From an uncultured Gallionellaceae bacterium (lineage in GTDB: Bacteria; Pseudomonadota; Gammaproteobacteria; Burkholderiales; Gallionellaceae): DNA of 64,000 nucleotides. Positions 1 through 10,070 of the stretch are shown in pieces; position 1 is the first letter of the stretch; each line of letters opens with the position of its first letter. The stretch is taken from the NCBI GenBank assembly GCA_903847155.1, contig CAINCU010000012.1, positions 1-64,000 of the forward strand. Reading direction: 5' to 3'. Position numbers and translations under genes: made by a program. The notes beneath the pieces were generated by a model. The model was not told where the DNA came from. It was given only the letters and a program-made list of their open reading frames with translations, and did not search any database.

Positions 1-26
1 AGGAGTGGGGCGCAGGAATACTCGGG

Positions 27-1670
27 TTGTGCGCGCTGCCGCTGTTGCTGACCTCGCGTTATTGGCAAACACCGCAAGTGCCGCGTATTGTGCTGTTGCC
101 GTTCGGCCTGATACTGTTGTTGATGGTGCAATTCTTTGCGGGTCGCATCAGTCATATTGACCAGTTGCTGATGCTGTCGCTATATTTTCTTTTCGCAGCC
201 ATGCTCATCATGCTCGGGCAGCGCTTGCGCGAGGAGCTTGGTTTGCCATTGGTGGCAACTACGCTTGCAGTAATTTTGCTGGTCGGTGCGGAGCTGAATA
301 CGCTGGCAGGAATACTGCAACACTTCCGTTGGCACATCTTCTTGGGTTCGGTCATCACTGCCAAAACTTCCAGTGCGGTATATGGCAACATCGCGCAACC
401 GAACCATTTTGCCAACTACATTGCGCTGGGTCTGATCTCGTTGGGCTTGCTCTATGTGCGCCGATGGTTGCGTGCATGGCAAGCAGCGTTGCTGGCGACC
501 CCCATGCTGTTCGTGCTGGTGCTGTCCGGCTCGCGCAGTGCGTGGCTGTATCTGAGTTTTGCCTTGGTGCTGGCATGGCTGTGGCAACGAAGAGATCATG
601 CGCTACGTCCATTGCTGACTTACACCGCAGTACTCTGGCTGGGTTTTGCTGCCATGCATGGCATAGTAGAAATTCCTTGGCTTCAAGGAACTACAGGCAG
701 CATCACCTCGGGCGAGCGTTTGTTCGGACAGGTTGAAGGCAGCAGCATTCGCCTGCATATATGGCACGAAGCGTGGCTTATTTTTACGCAGTACCCGTTG
801 CTGGGCGCAGGCTTTGGCCAATTCGCCTATCAGCATCTGCAGCTTGCCGCGACGCTGCGTGATACAAATATTTCAGGGTTGTACAACAACACGCACAACA
901 TCGTGCTGCAACTGGCTGCGGAGACAGGTTTGGCAGGGCTGGTCGTTCTTTTTGGCACACTGGGTTTATGGTTCTGGCAATCCGTGATGCGCAATGCGCA
1001 ACTCACGCTGTACCACTGGTGGGGCTTCGCCATTCTGGCTGTGCTGGGCATCCACAGCATGTTGGAGTATCCGCTGTGGTATGCCTATTTTCTCGGTATT
1101 GCCGCTGTGATGCTGGGCGTGTTCGATACATCGAGCTACCGGCTGGAGTTGCGCAATGTCGGAAGACTTTCCGTGGCAGCGGTTTTGTTGCTGGGTGCCA
1201 TGTCGCTGGTGCAGGGATTTCGGGGGTACCAGCATCTGGAAAACGCACTGTCATTTGGAGGGCAAGCTGCAAAAAATTCAAATGTTCGTGCCAATCCGCG
1301 TGATGAGCTGATGGAAGCATATCAATACCCGCTGTTCAGTTCCTATGCCGAATTGTTTCTAGCCAACATGATGGAGCCGAGCGCCGATCATTTGTCAGAT
1401 AAGCTTGCGCTGAACGAGCGTGCCATGCATTTTATTCCTGACGCCCCGGTGGTCTATCACCAGGTGTGGTTGCTGGCTCTTTCAGATCGACCGCAGGAGG
1501 CAAGAGAGCAGTTGGAGAAAGCGATCTGGGCGTATCCGCAAGATTTTGCCAAGGCGCACCTCGAACTCGAAAAGCTAGCAAGCAAAGACTACGTGCGATT
1601 CGGCGCTCTGTTAAAATTCGCCACCCAAAAATATGAGGAGTATCAAAGTGCAGCAGTTTCTTCAAACTAA
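27..1670 (+). CDS. PglL/Wzy-like O-oligosaccharyltransferase (O-antigen ligase superfamily); true start may lie upstream of the window
   Basis: Polytopic protein with the GNIAQPNHFANY motif and a large periplasmic loop (GAGFGQFAYQHL), typical of PglL/Wzy_C proteins. Confidence 0.75.
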   Translation: MCALPLLLTSRYWQTPQVPRIVLLPFGLILLLMVQFFAGRISHIDQLLMLSLYFLFAAMLIMLGQRLREELGLPLVATTLAVILLVGAELNTLAGILQHFRWHIFLGSVITAKTSSAVYGNIAQPNHFANYIALGLISLGLLYVRRWLRAWQAALLATPMLFVLVLSGSRSAWLYLSFALVLAWLWQRRDHALRPLLTYTAVLWLGFAAMHGIVEIPWLQGTTGSITSGERLFGQVEGSSIRLHIWHEAWLIFTQYPLLGAGFGQFAYQHLQLAATLRDTNISGLYNNTHNIVLQLAAETGLAGLVVLFGTLGLWFWQSVMRNAQLTLYHWWGFAILAVLGIHSMLEYPLWYAYFLGIAAVMLGVFDTSSYRLELRNVGRLSVAAVLLLGAMSLVQGFRGYQHLENALSFGGQAAKNSNVRANPRDELMEAYQYPLFSSYAELFLANMMEPSADHLSDKLALNERAMHFIPDAPVVYHQVWLLALSDRPQEAREQLEKAIWAYPQDFAKAHLELEKLASKDYVRFGALLKFATQKYEEYQSAAVSSN

Positions 1671-2061
1671 CATTTGGACAATTTTGATCGCGCTCAGCAG
1701 CGGAGGCATGCTGGTCTGGTCGATTATCGGCAACCGCCTGCGCGGCATCCACGATGTCGATCACATCGCGGCGATGCAACTTATCAATCACAAAAACGCA
1801 TTGATTCTGGATGTGCGCGAGAAAACTGAATACGAAGCTGGTCATATCCTGAACAGCAAGCATATTCCGCTGGGCAAGCTGGGTGAGCGTGTAGGTGAAT
1901 TGGGCAAATATCGCGAACGACCGGTCGTTGTGGTATGCCGCAGCGGACAGCGTTCGGCGAGCGCCTGTGTCTTTCTCGGCAAGAAAGAATTTGCCCAGGT
2001 TTTCAATTTGGCTGGCGGTGTTCTGGCTTGGCAAAAAGCCAGCCTGCCACTGGAAAAATAA
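1648..2061 (+). CDS. Rhodanese-like domain protein, membrane anchored
   Basis: N-terminal TM segment; LDVREKTEYEAGHI and VVVCRSGQRSASA active-site motif; GTG start after a GAGGAG-like RBS. Confidence 0.85.
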   Translation: MQQFLQTNIWTILIALSSGGMLVWSIIGNRLRGIHDVDHIAAMQLINHKNALILDVREKTEYEAGHILNSKHIPLGKLGERVGELGKYRERPVVVVCRSGQRSASACVFLGKKEFAQVFNLAGGVLAWQKASLPLEK

Positions 2062-2072
2062 GGAAAATAACG

Positions 2073-2330
2073 ATGGCAAAAGTTGTGATGTATTGCACGG
2101 AAGTGTGCCCGTACTGCGTCAATGCCGAGCGCCTGCTGAAAAGCAGGGGTGTGACCGCAATTGAAAAGATACGCATCGACCTGCAACAGGAGCAGCGCGG
2201 TTTGATGGAAACCAGAAGCGGACGCCGCACTGTGCCGCAGATATTTATAGATGAACGACATATTGGCGGCTTTGACGACCTTGCTGCGCTGGATCGAGCG
2301 GGCGGGCTGATGCCGTTGTTGCAACAATAA
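2073..2330 (+). CDS. grxC: Glutaredoxin 3
   Basis: CPYC active site and TVPQIFIDERHIGGFDDL motif; 85 aa. Confidence 0.92.
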   Translation: MAKVVMYCTEVCPYCVNAERLLKSRGVTAIEKIRIDLQQEQRGLMETRSGRRTVPQIFIDERHIGGFDDLAALDRAGGLMPLLQQ

Positions 2331-2343
2331 CCAAAGGAAAATC

Positions 2344-2814
2344 ATGACCGAAGCCACATCCGCGATAGCACCTGTATTCAACATTGAAAAGCTGTTCGTC
2401 AAAGACCTATCGCTGGAAATCCCCAATGCACCGGCGATTTTTCTGGAGCGGGAAAGTCCACAAATTGATATGCAACTGCAAACGCAGGCGGCAACGGTGG
2501 AAGACGGCGTGTACGAAGTAGTAGTTACCGCGACGGTAACGGCCAAACTGGCTGAAAAAAACAAAGTGTTGTTCCTGATCGAAGCCAAACAGGCTGGGAT
2601 ATTTCAGGTGCGTAATATTCCGCAGGAAGAAATGGAAACGGTTCTGGCGGTGGTCTGCCCGAATATTCTTTACCCGTACCTGCGCGAGGTGGTATCGGAT
2701 TTGTCCGTGCGCGGCGGATTCGCTCCGGTGGTACTCAATCCGATCAATTTCGAATCCATCTATATGCAGCAAAAGCAGCAGCAAGAGCAAGCTGCTGAAA
2801 CCGTCAAGCATTAA
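2344..2814 (+). CDS. secB: Protein-export chaperone SecB
   Basis: FNIEKLFVKDLSLEIPNAP and CPNILYPYLREVVSDLSVRGGFAPVVLNPINF motifs. Confidence 0.95.
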   Translation: MTEATSAIAPVFNIEKLFVKDLSLEIPNAPAIFLERESPQIDMQLQTQAATVEDGVYEVVVTATVTAKLAEKNKVLFLIEAKQAGIFQVRNIPQEEMETVLAVVCPNILYPYLREVVSDLSVRGGFAPVVLNPINFESIYMQQKQQQEQAAETVKH

Positions 2815-3248
2815 TGAAACGACTGACCACCGCGCTACTTTTTCTTGTCGCCTGTCACACGGCGGCGGCATACGAGTTCGTCTCGGTGGCCGAACCGGCC
2901 ATCCTTTACGATGCCAATTCGCTTAAAGCAAAAAAACTGTTCGTCGCCACGCGCTATTTGCCGCTGGAGCAGATCGTGGCGCTGGAGAGTTGGGTCAAAG
3001 TGCGCGATTCCAAAGGTAAGCTATTCTGGATCGAGAAGCGCAATTTGAGCAGCAAACGCTACGTGGTGGTGACTGCCGACAAAGCCATAGTACGCAGCAA
3101 TTGGGATGACCGCGCTCCGGTAGTGTTTTATGCACCGCGCCAGTTGGGTTTGGAATGGTTGGGCAATGAAGGCGCGGTTTGGGTCAAGGTGCGTCATCGC
3201 GATGGCTTGACTGGCTTTGTCAAAAGCAGCGACGTGTGGGGTGATTGA
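2814..3248 (+). CDS. SH3-domain-like exported protein
   Basis: Signal peptide; SH3-like repeats (ESWVKVRDSKGKLFWIEKRNL); sits between secB and gpsA. Confidence 0.7.
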   Translation: MKRLTTALLFLVACHTAAAYEFVSVAEPAILYDANSLKAKKLFVATRYLPLEQIVALESWVKVRDSKGKLFWIEKRNLSSKRYVVVTADKAIVRSNWDDRAPVVFYAPRQLGLEWLGNEGAVWVKVRHRDGLTGFVKSSDVWGD

Positions 3249-4243
3249 TGAAACTTGCGATCCTGGGTTCTGGAGCATGGGGAACCGCTTTGGCGGTCAG
3301 CTTCGCGCCGCGCCATCAGGTCACGCTCTGGTCGCGCGAGGCGAGCGAGATAGAAGCGATGGTCAGGGATCGCGAAAACCAGCGTTTTCTCCCCGGCATC
3401 CCGCTTCCTGACGAACTGAAACTATCCATCTCGTTGAGCGAGACATTGGTCGATGCCGAGCTGGTCATTCTCGCCGTCCCTGTCGCCGGCTTGCGCAACA
3501 TGCTGCAGCAACTTGCCGGACTGGCATCGCCCGTTCCCGTAATCTGGGTATGCAAGGGCTTCGAGAGTGGGACGTCGCTATTCCCCCATCAGATCGCAGA
3601 AGAGATATTGCCCGCAAGCTTCTCGCGCGGTGTGCTGTCCGGCCCCAGTTTCGCGCAGGAGGTGGCGCGCAGCCAGCCGACGGCAATGACACTGGCATCG
3701 AACGATGGCGAGTTCGCACATCAAATGGCGAAAGCCCTGCATCATTCGCGCTTGCGTATCTATTCCTGCACAGACTTGGTGGGGGTCGAGATCGGCGGCG
3801 CGGTCAAGAACGTGCTGGCCATCGCAGCGGGCATTTGCGATGGCATGAAAATGGGGCTTAACGCCCGTGCCGCCTTGCTCACACGCGGTCTTGCCGAAAT
3901 GACCCGCCTCGGTTTGAGAATGGGCGGACGCGCCGAAACTCTGGGTGGATTGTCTGGCGTGGGCGACCTCATTCTCACCTGTACCGGCGATTTGTCGCGC
4001 AACCGCCAAGTCGGCATGCTGCTCGCGCAAGGTCATTCATTGGCTACTATTCTGGTCGAACTCGGGCATGTGGCCGAAGGCGTTTACACCGCGCGTGAGG
4101 TACATCGCATCGCACAGCAGTTCGGGGTGGATATGCCGATCAGTGAAGCGGTGTATCGCGTGCTATACGAGGACTTCCCCGCCGACAAGGCTGTCGAAAT
4201 GCTGTTGAGCCGCCAGCCAGGCAGCGAGTTCGATCAGGTTTAA
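3248..4243 (+). CDS. gpsA: Glycerol-3-phosphate dehydrogenase [NAD(P)+]
   Basis: MKLAILGSGAWGTALA and VGVEIGGAVKNVLAIAAGI motifs. Confidence 0.95.
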   Translation: MKLAILGSGAWGTALAVSFAPRHQVTLWSREASEIEAMVRDRENQRFLPGIPLPDELKLSISLSETLVDAELVILAVPVAGLRNMLQQLAGLASPVPVIWVCKGFESGTSLFPHQIAEEILPASFSRGVLSGPSFAQEVARSQPTAMTLASNDGEFAHQMAKALHHSRLRIYSCTDLVGVEIGGAVKNVLAIAAGICDGMKMGLNARAALLTRGLAEMTRLGLRMGGRAETLGGLSGVGDLILTCTGDLSRNRQVGMLLAQGHSLATILVELGHVAEGVYTAREVHRIAQQFGVDMPISEAVYRVLYEDFPADKAVEMLLSRQPGSEFDQV

Positions 4244-4258
4244 GCGAACCTTTAATTG

Positions 4259-4390
4259 TTCGTCATTCCGGCGAAGGCCGGAATCCAGCCAAATAAAAAA
4301 ACTCTTGCGCAGCAAGGCCAAACACCAAAGGCATTTTTATTAAAACCGCTGGATCCCGGCCTTCGCCGGAATGACGGAATTTGAATTTCT
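4259..4390. repeat. MITE-like palindromic repeat, family 1 (GTCATTCCGGCGAAGGCCGGAATCCAGC ends)
   Basis: Left arm CGTCATTCCGGCGAAGGCCGGAATCCAGCC, right arm GCTGGATCCCGGCCTTCGCCGGAATGACGGAATTTGAATTT, inverted, about 130 bp. Confidence 0.85.
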
Positions 4391-4410
4391 TGAAGTAGCC
4401 TTAACGGTTT

Positions 4411-4890
4411 TCAGATGTTGTCGGCGTGTAAAAAACCGCACTGCCTCCAAGCCTCATACACTACTACCGCCACCGTATTGGAAAGATTCAGGCTGCGGTT
4501 GTTGGGCAGCATCGGCAAACGCAAGCGTTGCTCTGCTGTTAACGAGTCCAGAATCTCGGTGGGAAGGCCGCGACTCTCCGGCCCGAATAAAAACGCATCT
4601 CCTGTCTGATAGCGCACCTCGTGAAAAAGATGTGATGCCTTGGTGGTGAAGGCGAACAGGCGCGAGTCAGGCAGTGCTGAAAGGCATTGCTGCAAACTGT
4701 CATGCACCTGCAACGTGGCATATTCGTGATAGTCGAGACCGGCACGGCGCAGATGCTTGTCGTCCAATGCAAAACCCAATGGACGGATCAAGTGCAGGCG
4801 AGTACCAGTGTTGGCACACAAGCGAATGATATTGCCGGTGTTGGGAGGTATTTCGGGTTGATACAAGATCACATTGAACACAAATAACAC
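4411..4890 (-). CDS. trmL: tRNA (cytidine(34)-2'-O)-methyltransferase
   Basis: NVILYQPEIPPNTGNIIRLCANTG and FGPESRGLP motifs of SPOUT TrmL. Confidence 0.93.
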   Translation of the reverse strand: MLFVFNVILYQPEIPPNTGNIIRLCANTGTRLHLIRPLGFALDDKHLRRAGLDYHEYATLQVHDSLQQCLSALPDSRLFAFTTKASHLFHEVRYQTGDAFLFGPESRGLPTEILDSLTAEQRLRLPMLPNNRSLNLSNTVAVVVYEAWRQCGFLHADNI

Positions 4891-4965
4891 CTTGTCAGTG
4901 CGGGGAAAAACAGCTAACTTCCGTCCCCGTTATTTAGTCTTACGCAAAAATTCTCAGGGGGAATT

Positions 4966-6669
4966 ATGGCGCGTCCGGAAAAAGTTCGCTTAGGCGACTT
5001 GCTGGCACAGCAAAAATTGATTTCGCACGACCAGTTGCTGTTCGCGCTGGAGCAGCAGAAACGCACCGGCCGCAAAGTGGGTCGGGTGCTGGTGGACAAC
5101 GGCTTTGTCACCGAGGATCAAATATCCGAGGCGTTGGCCAAGCAGCTCAATATTCCCTACATTAATCTGAAGTATTACAACGTCAATATGGAAATCGTGC
5201 GCCGCCTGCCGGAGAATCAGGCGCGCCGTTTCCGTGCGTTGGCGCTGGAAGATCGCAATGGAGCGATTCTGGTCGGCATGACCGACCCGACCGACCTGTT
5301 TGCTTTTGACGAAATTTCGCGCCTTCTCAAGCGCGATATCGACGTGGCAGTGGTTACCGAAGGCCAGCTGCTGGAGACCGTAGACCGTGTGTATAGGCGC
5401 ACGGACGAAATCAGCGGTCTGGCGCGCGAAATATCGGAAGATCTGGGCGAAGGTTATATCGACTTTGGCGCATTGAGCGATAACGTCGGCACGGAAGAAG
5501 CGCCGGTGGTCAAGCTGCTGCAAACCATGTTCGAAGATGCGGCACAAGTCAATGCGTCGGACATTCACATCGAACCGCAGGAAGCGCGCTTGCAGATACG
5601 CTTCCGCATCGACGGCGCGCTGCACCTGCAAACCGAGGCGGACAGCAAAATTGCCGGATCGATTGTGTTGCGCCTAAAGCTGATGTCGGGTCTCGATATT
5701 TCCGAAAAGCGTTTGCCACAGGATGGCCGTTTCAATATCCGCGTGCGCGAACAGGCGGTGGATGTGCGTATTTCCACCATGCCCACGCAATATGGCGAAT
5801 CGGTAGTAATGCGTCTGCTCAACCAGAGCGGCAGCTTCCTCACCCTGGACAAGCTGGGCATGCCGCCGGATATGCTCAAACGATTCCGCGAAATCATCCG
5901 GCGCAGCAACGGAATGGTGCTGGTCACCGGCCCCACCGGCAGCGGCAAAACCACCACGTTGTATGCCGGACTGGCTGAGATCAACACTATCGACCAAAAG
6001 ATCATCACCGTGGAAGACCCGGTGGAATATCGCTTGCCCGGTATCAACCAAGTGCAGGTGAATGAAAAGATCGAGCTGTCGTTCTCGCGCGTGCTGCGTT
6101 CCGCTTTGCGCCAGGACCCGGATGTTATCCTCGTCGGCGAAATGCGCGATGTCGAAACTGCGCAAATCGGTATGCGCGCCGCCATGACCGGTCACTTGGT
6201 TTTCTCTACTCTGCACACCCGCGATTCTGCCGGTACACTGTTCCGTCTGGTGGATATGGGCGTGCCGAGGTACATGGTGGCTTCTTCAGTGCAAGCGGTG
6301 CTGGCACAGCGCTTATTGCGTCGGGTATGTGAAAGCTGCGGTGAAGCGCACCAACCGACTCCGCAGGAAGTCGAGTGGCTGGAAACGGAAGGCATAAGTC
6401 GTGGCGATTGGGGAATATTGATGCATGGGCGCGGCTGCTCGCACTGCAACGGCACCGGTTATCACGGGCGCATGGGTGTCTATGAGATGCTTGAGATGAA
6501 CCAGGATCTGGTAGATTCTGCCGCGCATCAGGACAATACGCAATTCATGCAAGCCGCAAGAAATTACCTCAAGGGCAAAACGCTAATGGATGCGGCGTTA
6601 CGCGAAATGAAGCTGGGACATACCAGCGTCAACGAAGTGATGCGTATCAGTAATCAGGTGGAAGACTGA
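4966..6669 (+). CDS. mshE: MSHA biogenesis / type II-like secretion ATPase
   Basis: GspE/PilB family: GPTGSGKTTTLYAGL Walker A, VEDPVEYRLPGINQVQVN, N-terminal MshEN domain; start of the MSHA gene cluster. Confidence 0.9.
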   Translation: MARPEKVRLGDLLAQQKLISHDQLLFALEQQKRTGRKVGRVLVDNGFVTEDQISEALAKQLNIPYINLKYYNVNMEIVRRLPENQARRFRALALEDRNGAILVGMTDPTDLFAFDEISRLLKRDIDVAVVTEGQLLETVDRVYRRTDEISGLAREISEDLGEGYIDFGALSDNVGTEEAPVVKLLQTMFEDAAQVNASDIHIEPQEARLQIRFRIDGALHLQTEADSKIAGSIVLRLKLMSGLDISEKRLPQDGRFNIRVREQAVDVRISTMPTQYGESVVMRLLNQSGSFLTLDKLGMPPDMLKRFREIIRRSNGMVLVTGPTGSGKTTTLYAGLAEINTIDQKIITVEDPVEYRLPGINQVQVNEKIELSFSRVLRSALRQDPDVILVGEMRDVETAQIGMRAAMTGHLVFSTLHTRDSAGTLFRLVDMGVPRYMVASSVQAVLAQRLLRRVCESCGEAHQPTPQEVEWLETEGISRGDWGILMHGRGCSHCNGTGYHGRMGVYEMLEMNQDLVDSAAHQDNTQFMQAARNYLKGKTLMDAALREMKLGHTSVNEVMRISNQVED

Positions 6670-7913
6670 TGCCGGTTTTTGCATACAAAGGCAGAAGCAG
6701 TCGCGGCGATCTGGTGCAAGGATCGCTGGAGGGTGCCGATAGCGGCGCTATCGCCGACCAATTGCTGAACACCGGTGTCACACCGACCGAGATCAAACTC
6801 ACACATGCGGCCACTCTCCAGAAGGAAGGCGGCATCAGCATTTGGCAATGGAGCTTTACGGAAAAGAAGGTCGATCCGCAGGAGCTGATGCTGTTTTCGC
6901 GCCAGATGTACACCCTGCTCAAGGCCGGTGTGCCCATCATGCGTGCCTTGGCCGGATTGCAGGAGTCATCGCAGAATCCGGCGTTCTCCGCCATGTTGCA
7001 AGACCTGCGCGAGAGTCTGGATAGCGGGCGCGAACTCTCCTCTTCGATGCGCCGCCACCCCAAGATATTTTCGCCGTTCTATTTGAGCATGGTGCAGGTC
7101 GGCGAAATGACCGGCATGCTGGATCAAACTTTTCTGCGCTTATACGACCACCTTGAGTTTGAAAAAGACATGCGCGAACGCATCAAAGCGGCCGTGCGCT
7201 ATCCGATGTTCGTGGTTATCGCCATGGCCGTTGCCATCGTCGTTGTCAACATCTTTGTTATTCCGGCCTTCGTCAAAGTTTTCGAGGGTTTTCATACCGA
7301 ACTGCCGCTGATGACCCGGATTCTGATGGGATTTTCCGCCTTCATGGTGCGCTTTTGGCCGCTATTGCTGGCGTGCGTGGTTGGCGCTGTAGTCGCTTTC
7401 CGTTCCTGGATCGCCACTGTGGATGGGCGCTACCGATGGGATCACTACAAACTGGATATGCCCATCGCCGGCCCGATCATCTTCAAAGCCACGCTGTCGC
7501 GCTTTGCGCGCAGTCTGGCGCTGTCGTTCAAGAGCGGCATTCCCATCGTGCAGGCGCTGAATACCGTGGGTCTGGTGGTGGACAATGAATATATGCGCGG
7601 CAAGGTCGAACAGATGCGCGACGGCGTGGAGCGCGGCGAGAGCATCCTGCGCACCGCCCACGCCAGCGGCGTATTCAATCCCACTGTGTTGCAGATGATC
7701 GCCGTGGGCGAAGAAACGGGCGATCTGGACGGCCTGATGTTCGAAGTGGCCGACATGTACGAACGCGAGGTGGAATACGAAGTCAAGAACTTGAGCGCAC
7801 AGATCGAGCCGATCATGATCATTGCACTCGGTATTCTCGTGCTCATTCTGGCACTCGGCATCTTCCTGCCGATGTGGGACTTGGGTCAGGCGGCGATGCA
7901 TCATAATGGTTGA
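6669..7913 (+). CDS. mshG: MSHA biogenesis inner-membrane platform protein (GspF/PilC family)
   Basis: T2SF domains, MPVFAYKGRSSRGDLVQGSLEG N-terminus, directly after mshE. Confidence 0.9.
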   Translation: MPVFAYKGRSSRGDLVQGSLEGADSGAIADQLLNTGVTPTEIKLTHAATLQKEGGISIWQWSFTEKKVDPQELMLFSRQMYTLLKAGVPIMRALAGLQESSQNPAFSAMLQDLRESLDSGRELSSSMRRHPKIFSPFYLSMVQVGEMTGMLDQTFLRLYDHLEFEKDMRERIKAAVRYPMFVVIAMAVAIVVVNIFVIPAFVKVFEGFHTELPLMTRILMGFSAFMVRFWPLLLACVVGAVVAFRSWIATVDGRYRWDHYKLDMPIAGPIIFKATLSRFARSLALSFKSGIPIVQALNTVGLVVDNEYMRGKVEQMRDGVERGESILRTAHASGVFNPTVLQMIAVGEETGDLDGLMFEVADMYEREVEYEVKNLSAQIEPIMIIALGILVLILALGIFLPMWDLGQAAMHHNG

Positions 7914-8481
7914 GTCTGATCATCAGCGCGTGTTTGTCTTGCCCGGTCAAAGGGAGGCAAGCGCAAGGCGGCAGCGCGGCTTCACCCTGTTCGAGCTTAT
8001 CGTCGTCATCATCATCATCGTGGTGCTGGCGGGATTGTTCATGATGCGCATCCCGTATTATCAGGAACAGGCCGAAAAGACCGCCATGCAGCAAGTGGAA
8101 GGCGCGATACAAAGTGCGCTGGTGTTGCGATTCAGCGCATTGGAGACACGCGGCGCGGCGAACGAAAAGGATTTGGTTATATTAACCACCGATAACCCGA
8201 TCAACTGGTTGCAAAGAAAGCCGCGCAACTACCTAGGGGAATACTTCGACCCCGGTCCGCACAGCGTCCCTTCCGGCAACTGGGTGTTCGATCTCAAGTC
8301 GCGCGATTTGATTTACATGGTGGATCACGGCAACTATTTCACGCCCGGCAAAGACGGCAACAAATGGATACGCTTTCACGTTAATTTGGAATATGAACCC
8401 AAACTGGGGCGCCCGGAATCGGGCAAGGAATTAACCACATTCCAGTTTGAGCCGAGCGAACCCTATCACTGGTTTGAATGA
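7906..8481 (+). CDS. Prepilin-like protein (MshF/MshB-like)
   Basis: RGFTLFELIVVIIIIVVLAGLF prepilin N-methylation motif after an extended leader; follows mshG. Confidence 0.75.
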   Translation: MVESDHQRVFVLPGQREASARRQRGFTLFELIVVIIIIVVLAGLFMMRIPYYQEQAEKTAMQQVEGAIQSALVLRFSALETRGAANEKDLVILTTDNPINWLQRKPRNYLGEYFDPGPHSVPSGNWVFDLKSRDLIYMVDHGNYFTPGKDGNKWIRFHVNLEYEPKLGRPESGKELTTFQFEPSEPYHWFE

Positions 8482-8515
8482 ACCAAAATAATTAAACCAG
8501 AGTAATCCAATAAGC

Positions 8516-8645
8516 CGTCATTCCGGCGTAGGCCGGAATCCAGCAAAAACATATACTCCGCGAAGCGGACAAATCAATGATGTTGACCCGCTTGCGCGGG
8601 GGATTTTAAATCATCTGGATTCCGGCCTTCACCGGAATGACGCAG
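8516..8645. repeat. MITE-like palindromic repeat, family 1 copy
   Basis: CGTCATTCCGGCGTAGGCCGGAATCCAGC ... CTGGATTCCGGCCTTCACCGGAATGACG. Confidence 0.8.
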
Positions 8646-8739
8646 TTTTTGCTAATAGGTTTTTCGGATTCAACGTGACACTATGTCGTCATACAAACAT
8701 ACTTGAACATGACGAAATTCACTGACAAGGAGAAGCGAA

Positions 8740-9366
8740 ATGAACAACCCTTTCATTCAATCCTGGCTACTACAATCCGCAGTAATCTTTCTCATCATCG
8801 GTGGTTTTGCCGGATTGGTGATCGGCGCATTGCTGGTGTTCCGTCCGCATCTATTGCAGCACATCAGCAAGCCGCTTAATCGTTGGGTCTCCACGCGCCA
8901 TATTGACCAGGCACTGGAACACAGCATCAGCTTCGACCCATGGTTCTACCGTTATCGCAAGATCAACGGTATGTTGATCCTGCTTGGTGCGCTGTATGTG
9001 CTGTATTTCTTTACTGTGCAATTGGACAGATCAGTGGCCGTTGCAGCGCTCGCCAAAAGTTTTAACTATCCACCAGCATTAGTCGGTGGCTTGCTGGATG
9101 CGCTGGCGTTGAGCGCGCTGTTGGGGGCGCTGTGCGCCGTGTTCGTGGCGCTGTTTATGCTGCTACGCCCCAGTCTGCTACGCGATTTTGAGCAAAATGC
9201 AAATCAGTGGTTGTCGCTGCGCAGGGCGCTCAAACCGCTGGAGATTCCACGCGAGGAAGCGGATGGTTATGTCCTGCGTTATGCGCGACAAGTGGGCATC
9301 TTCCTGTTGCTGGGCGGGCTTTATACCTTGGTCGGGCTATTCATCTGGTTGGGCAGGCAAGTATAG
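8740..9366 (+). CDS. Hypothetical four-TM membrane protein with internal duplication
   Basis: Hydrophobic segments; two similar halves (RPHLLQHISKPLNRWVSTRH / RPSLLRDFEQNANQWLSLRR); RBS aaggagaag upstream. Confidence 0.7.
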   Translation: MNNPFIQSWLLQSAVIFLIIGGFAGLVIGALLVFRPHLLQHISKPLNRWVSTRHIDQALEHSISFDPWFYRYRKINGMLILLGALYVLYFFTVQLDRSVAVAALAKSFNYPPALVGGLLDALALSALLGALCAVFVALFMLLRPSLLRDFEQNANQWLSLRRALKPLEIPREEADGYVLRYARQVGIFLLLGGLYTLVGLFIWLGRQV

Positions 9367-9546
9367 AAATGGTGAGTACTATTCGTTGTAATCCATTGAT
9401 CCACGATATTTTTTACTTGACAACGCCATTGTTGCCCTCTATGTTTGTGCCAAGTTCGCAAAGCTAAGTGCTGCGGCACGGCGCAAAACGGGCGAAGTTT
9501 TAATCTAAACGGGGCTGCGGCTCCACAATGTAATCAGGAGAATGTT

Positions 9547-9894
9547 ATGAAAAAGCAACAAGGTTTTACACTGATCGAACTGATCGTGGTGATCGTGATT
9601 CTGGGTATTTTGGCGGCGACTGCATTGCCGAAGTTTATCGATCTGAGCAGTGATGCAAGACTGGCTGCAGTTCAAGGTGTTGCTGGCGCCATCGCTTCAT
9701 CTGCTTCTATTCAGTACGGTGCAAGCCAGATAAGTTCAACTGCACACCCATACACTACTGCTAACGCATGTAGTGGCAATTACTTGCAGACTGGGCTTGA
9801 TACGACTAAATATAGCACTTCACTAGCTGTTAGCGCATGCAATGTTACGGCAGTTGGATACACAACTGTATCGCAAGTGGTTTCATTGCCTTAA
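9547..9894 (+). CDS. mshA: MSHA-type major pilin
   Basis: [55 protein letters not shown], short leader, RBS aggag. Confidence 0.85.
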   Translation: MKKQQGFTLIELIVVIVILGILAATALPKFIDLSSDARLAAVQGVAGAIASSASIQYGASQISSTAHPYTTANACSGNYLQTGLDTTKYSTSLAVSACNVTAVGYTTVSQVVSLP

Positions 9895-9910
9895 GAATAG
9901 CTAATAAGCT

Positions 9911-10030
9911 AAAAGGGGTCAGGTTCGAATTGTTTTTCACTGACCTGCGTAGCAAGCAATAAAAGAAGTTGGTAACAAACAAGGGAGGCTTCGGCCTCCC
10001 TTGTTTTTTGTGCGGCACTGGAGCTTTTGC
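9911..10030 (+). repeat. Cassette repeat R1 (terminator hairpin plus promoter-like segment)
   Basis: AAAAGGGGTCAGGTTCGAATTGTTTTTCACTGACCTGCGTAGCAAGCAATAAAAGAAGTTGG...CAAGGGAGGCTTCGGCCTCCCTTGTTTTTTG, shared with R2-R5. Confidence 0.85.
9980..10009 (+). terminator. Rho-independent terminator-like hairpin (copy 1)
   Basis: CAAGGGAGGC-TTCG-GCCTCCCTTG TTTTTT. Confidence 0.85.
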
Positions 10031-10070
10031 TGCACTACGAGTCATTGGAGCATGGCGTAAGGAGATCAAA

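Noticed and set aside
152-612. Antisense ORFs inside the PglL-like gene and many similar shadow ORFs across the window
   Set aside because: They overlap well-supported genes, have no family-like motifs and are expected by chance at this GC content.
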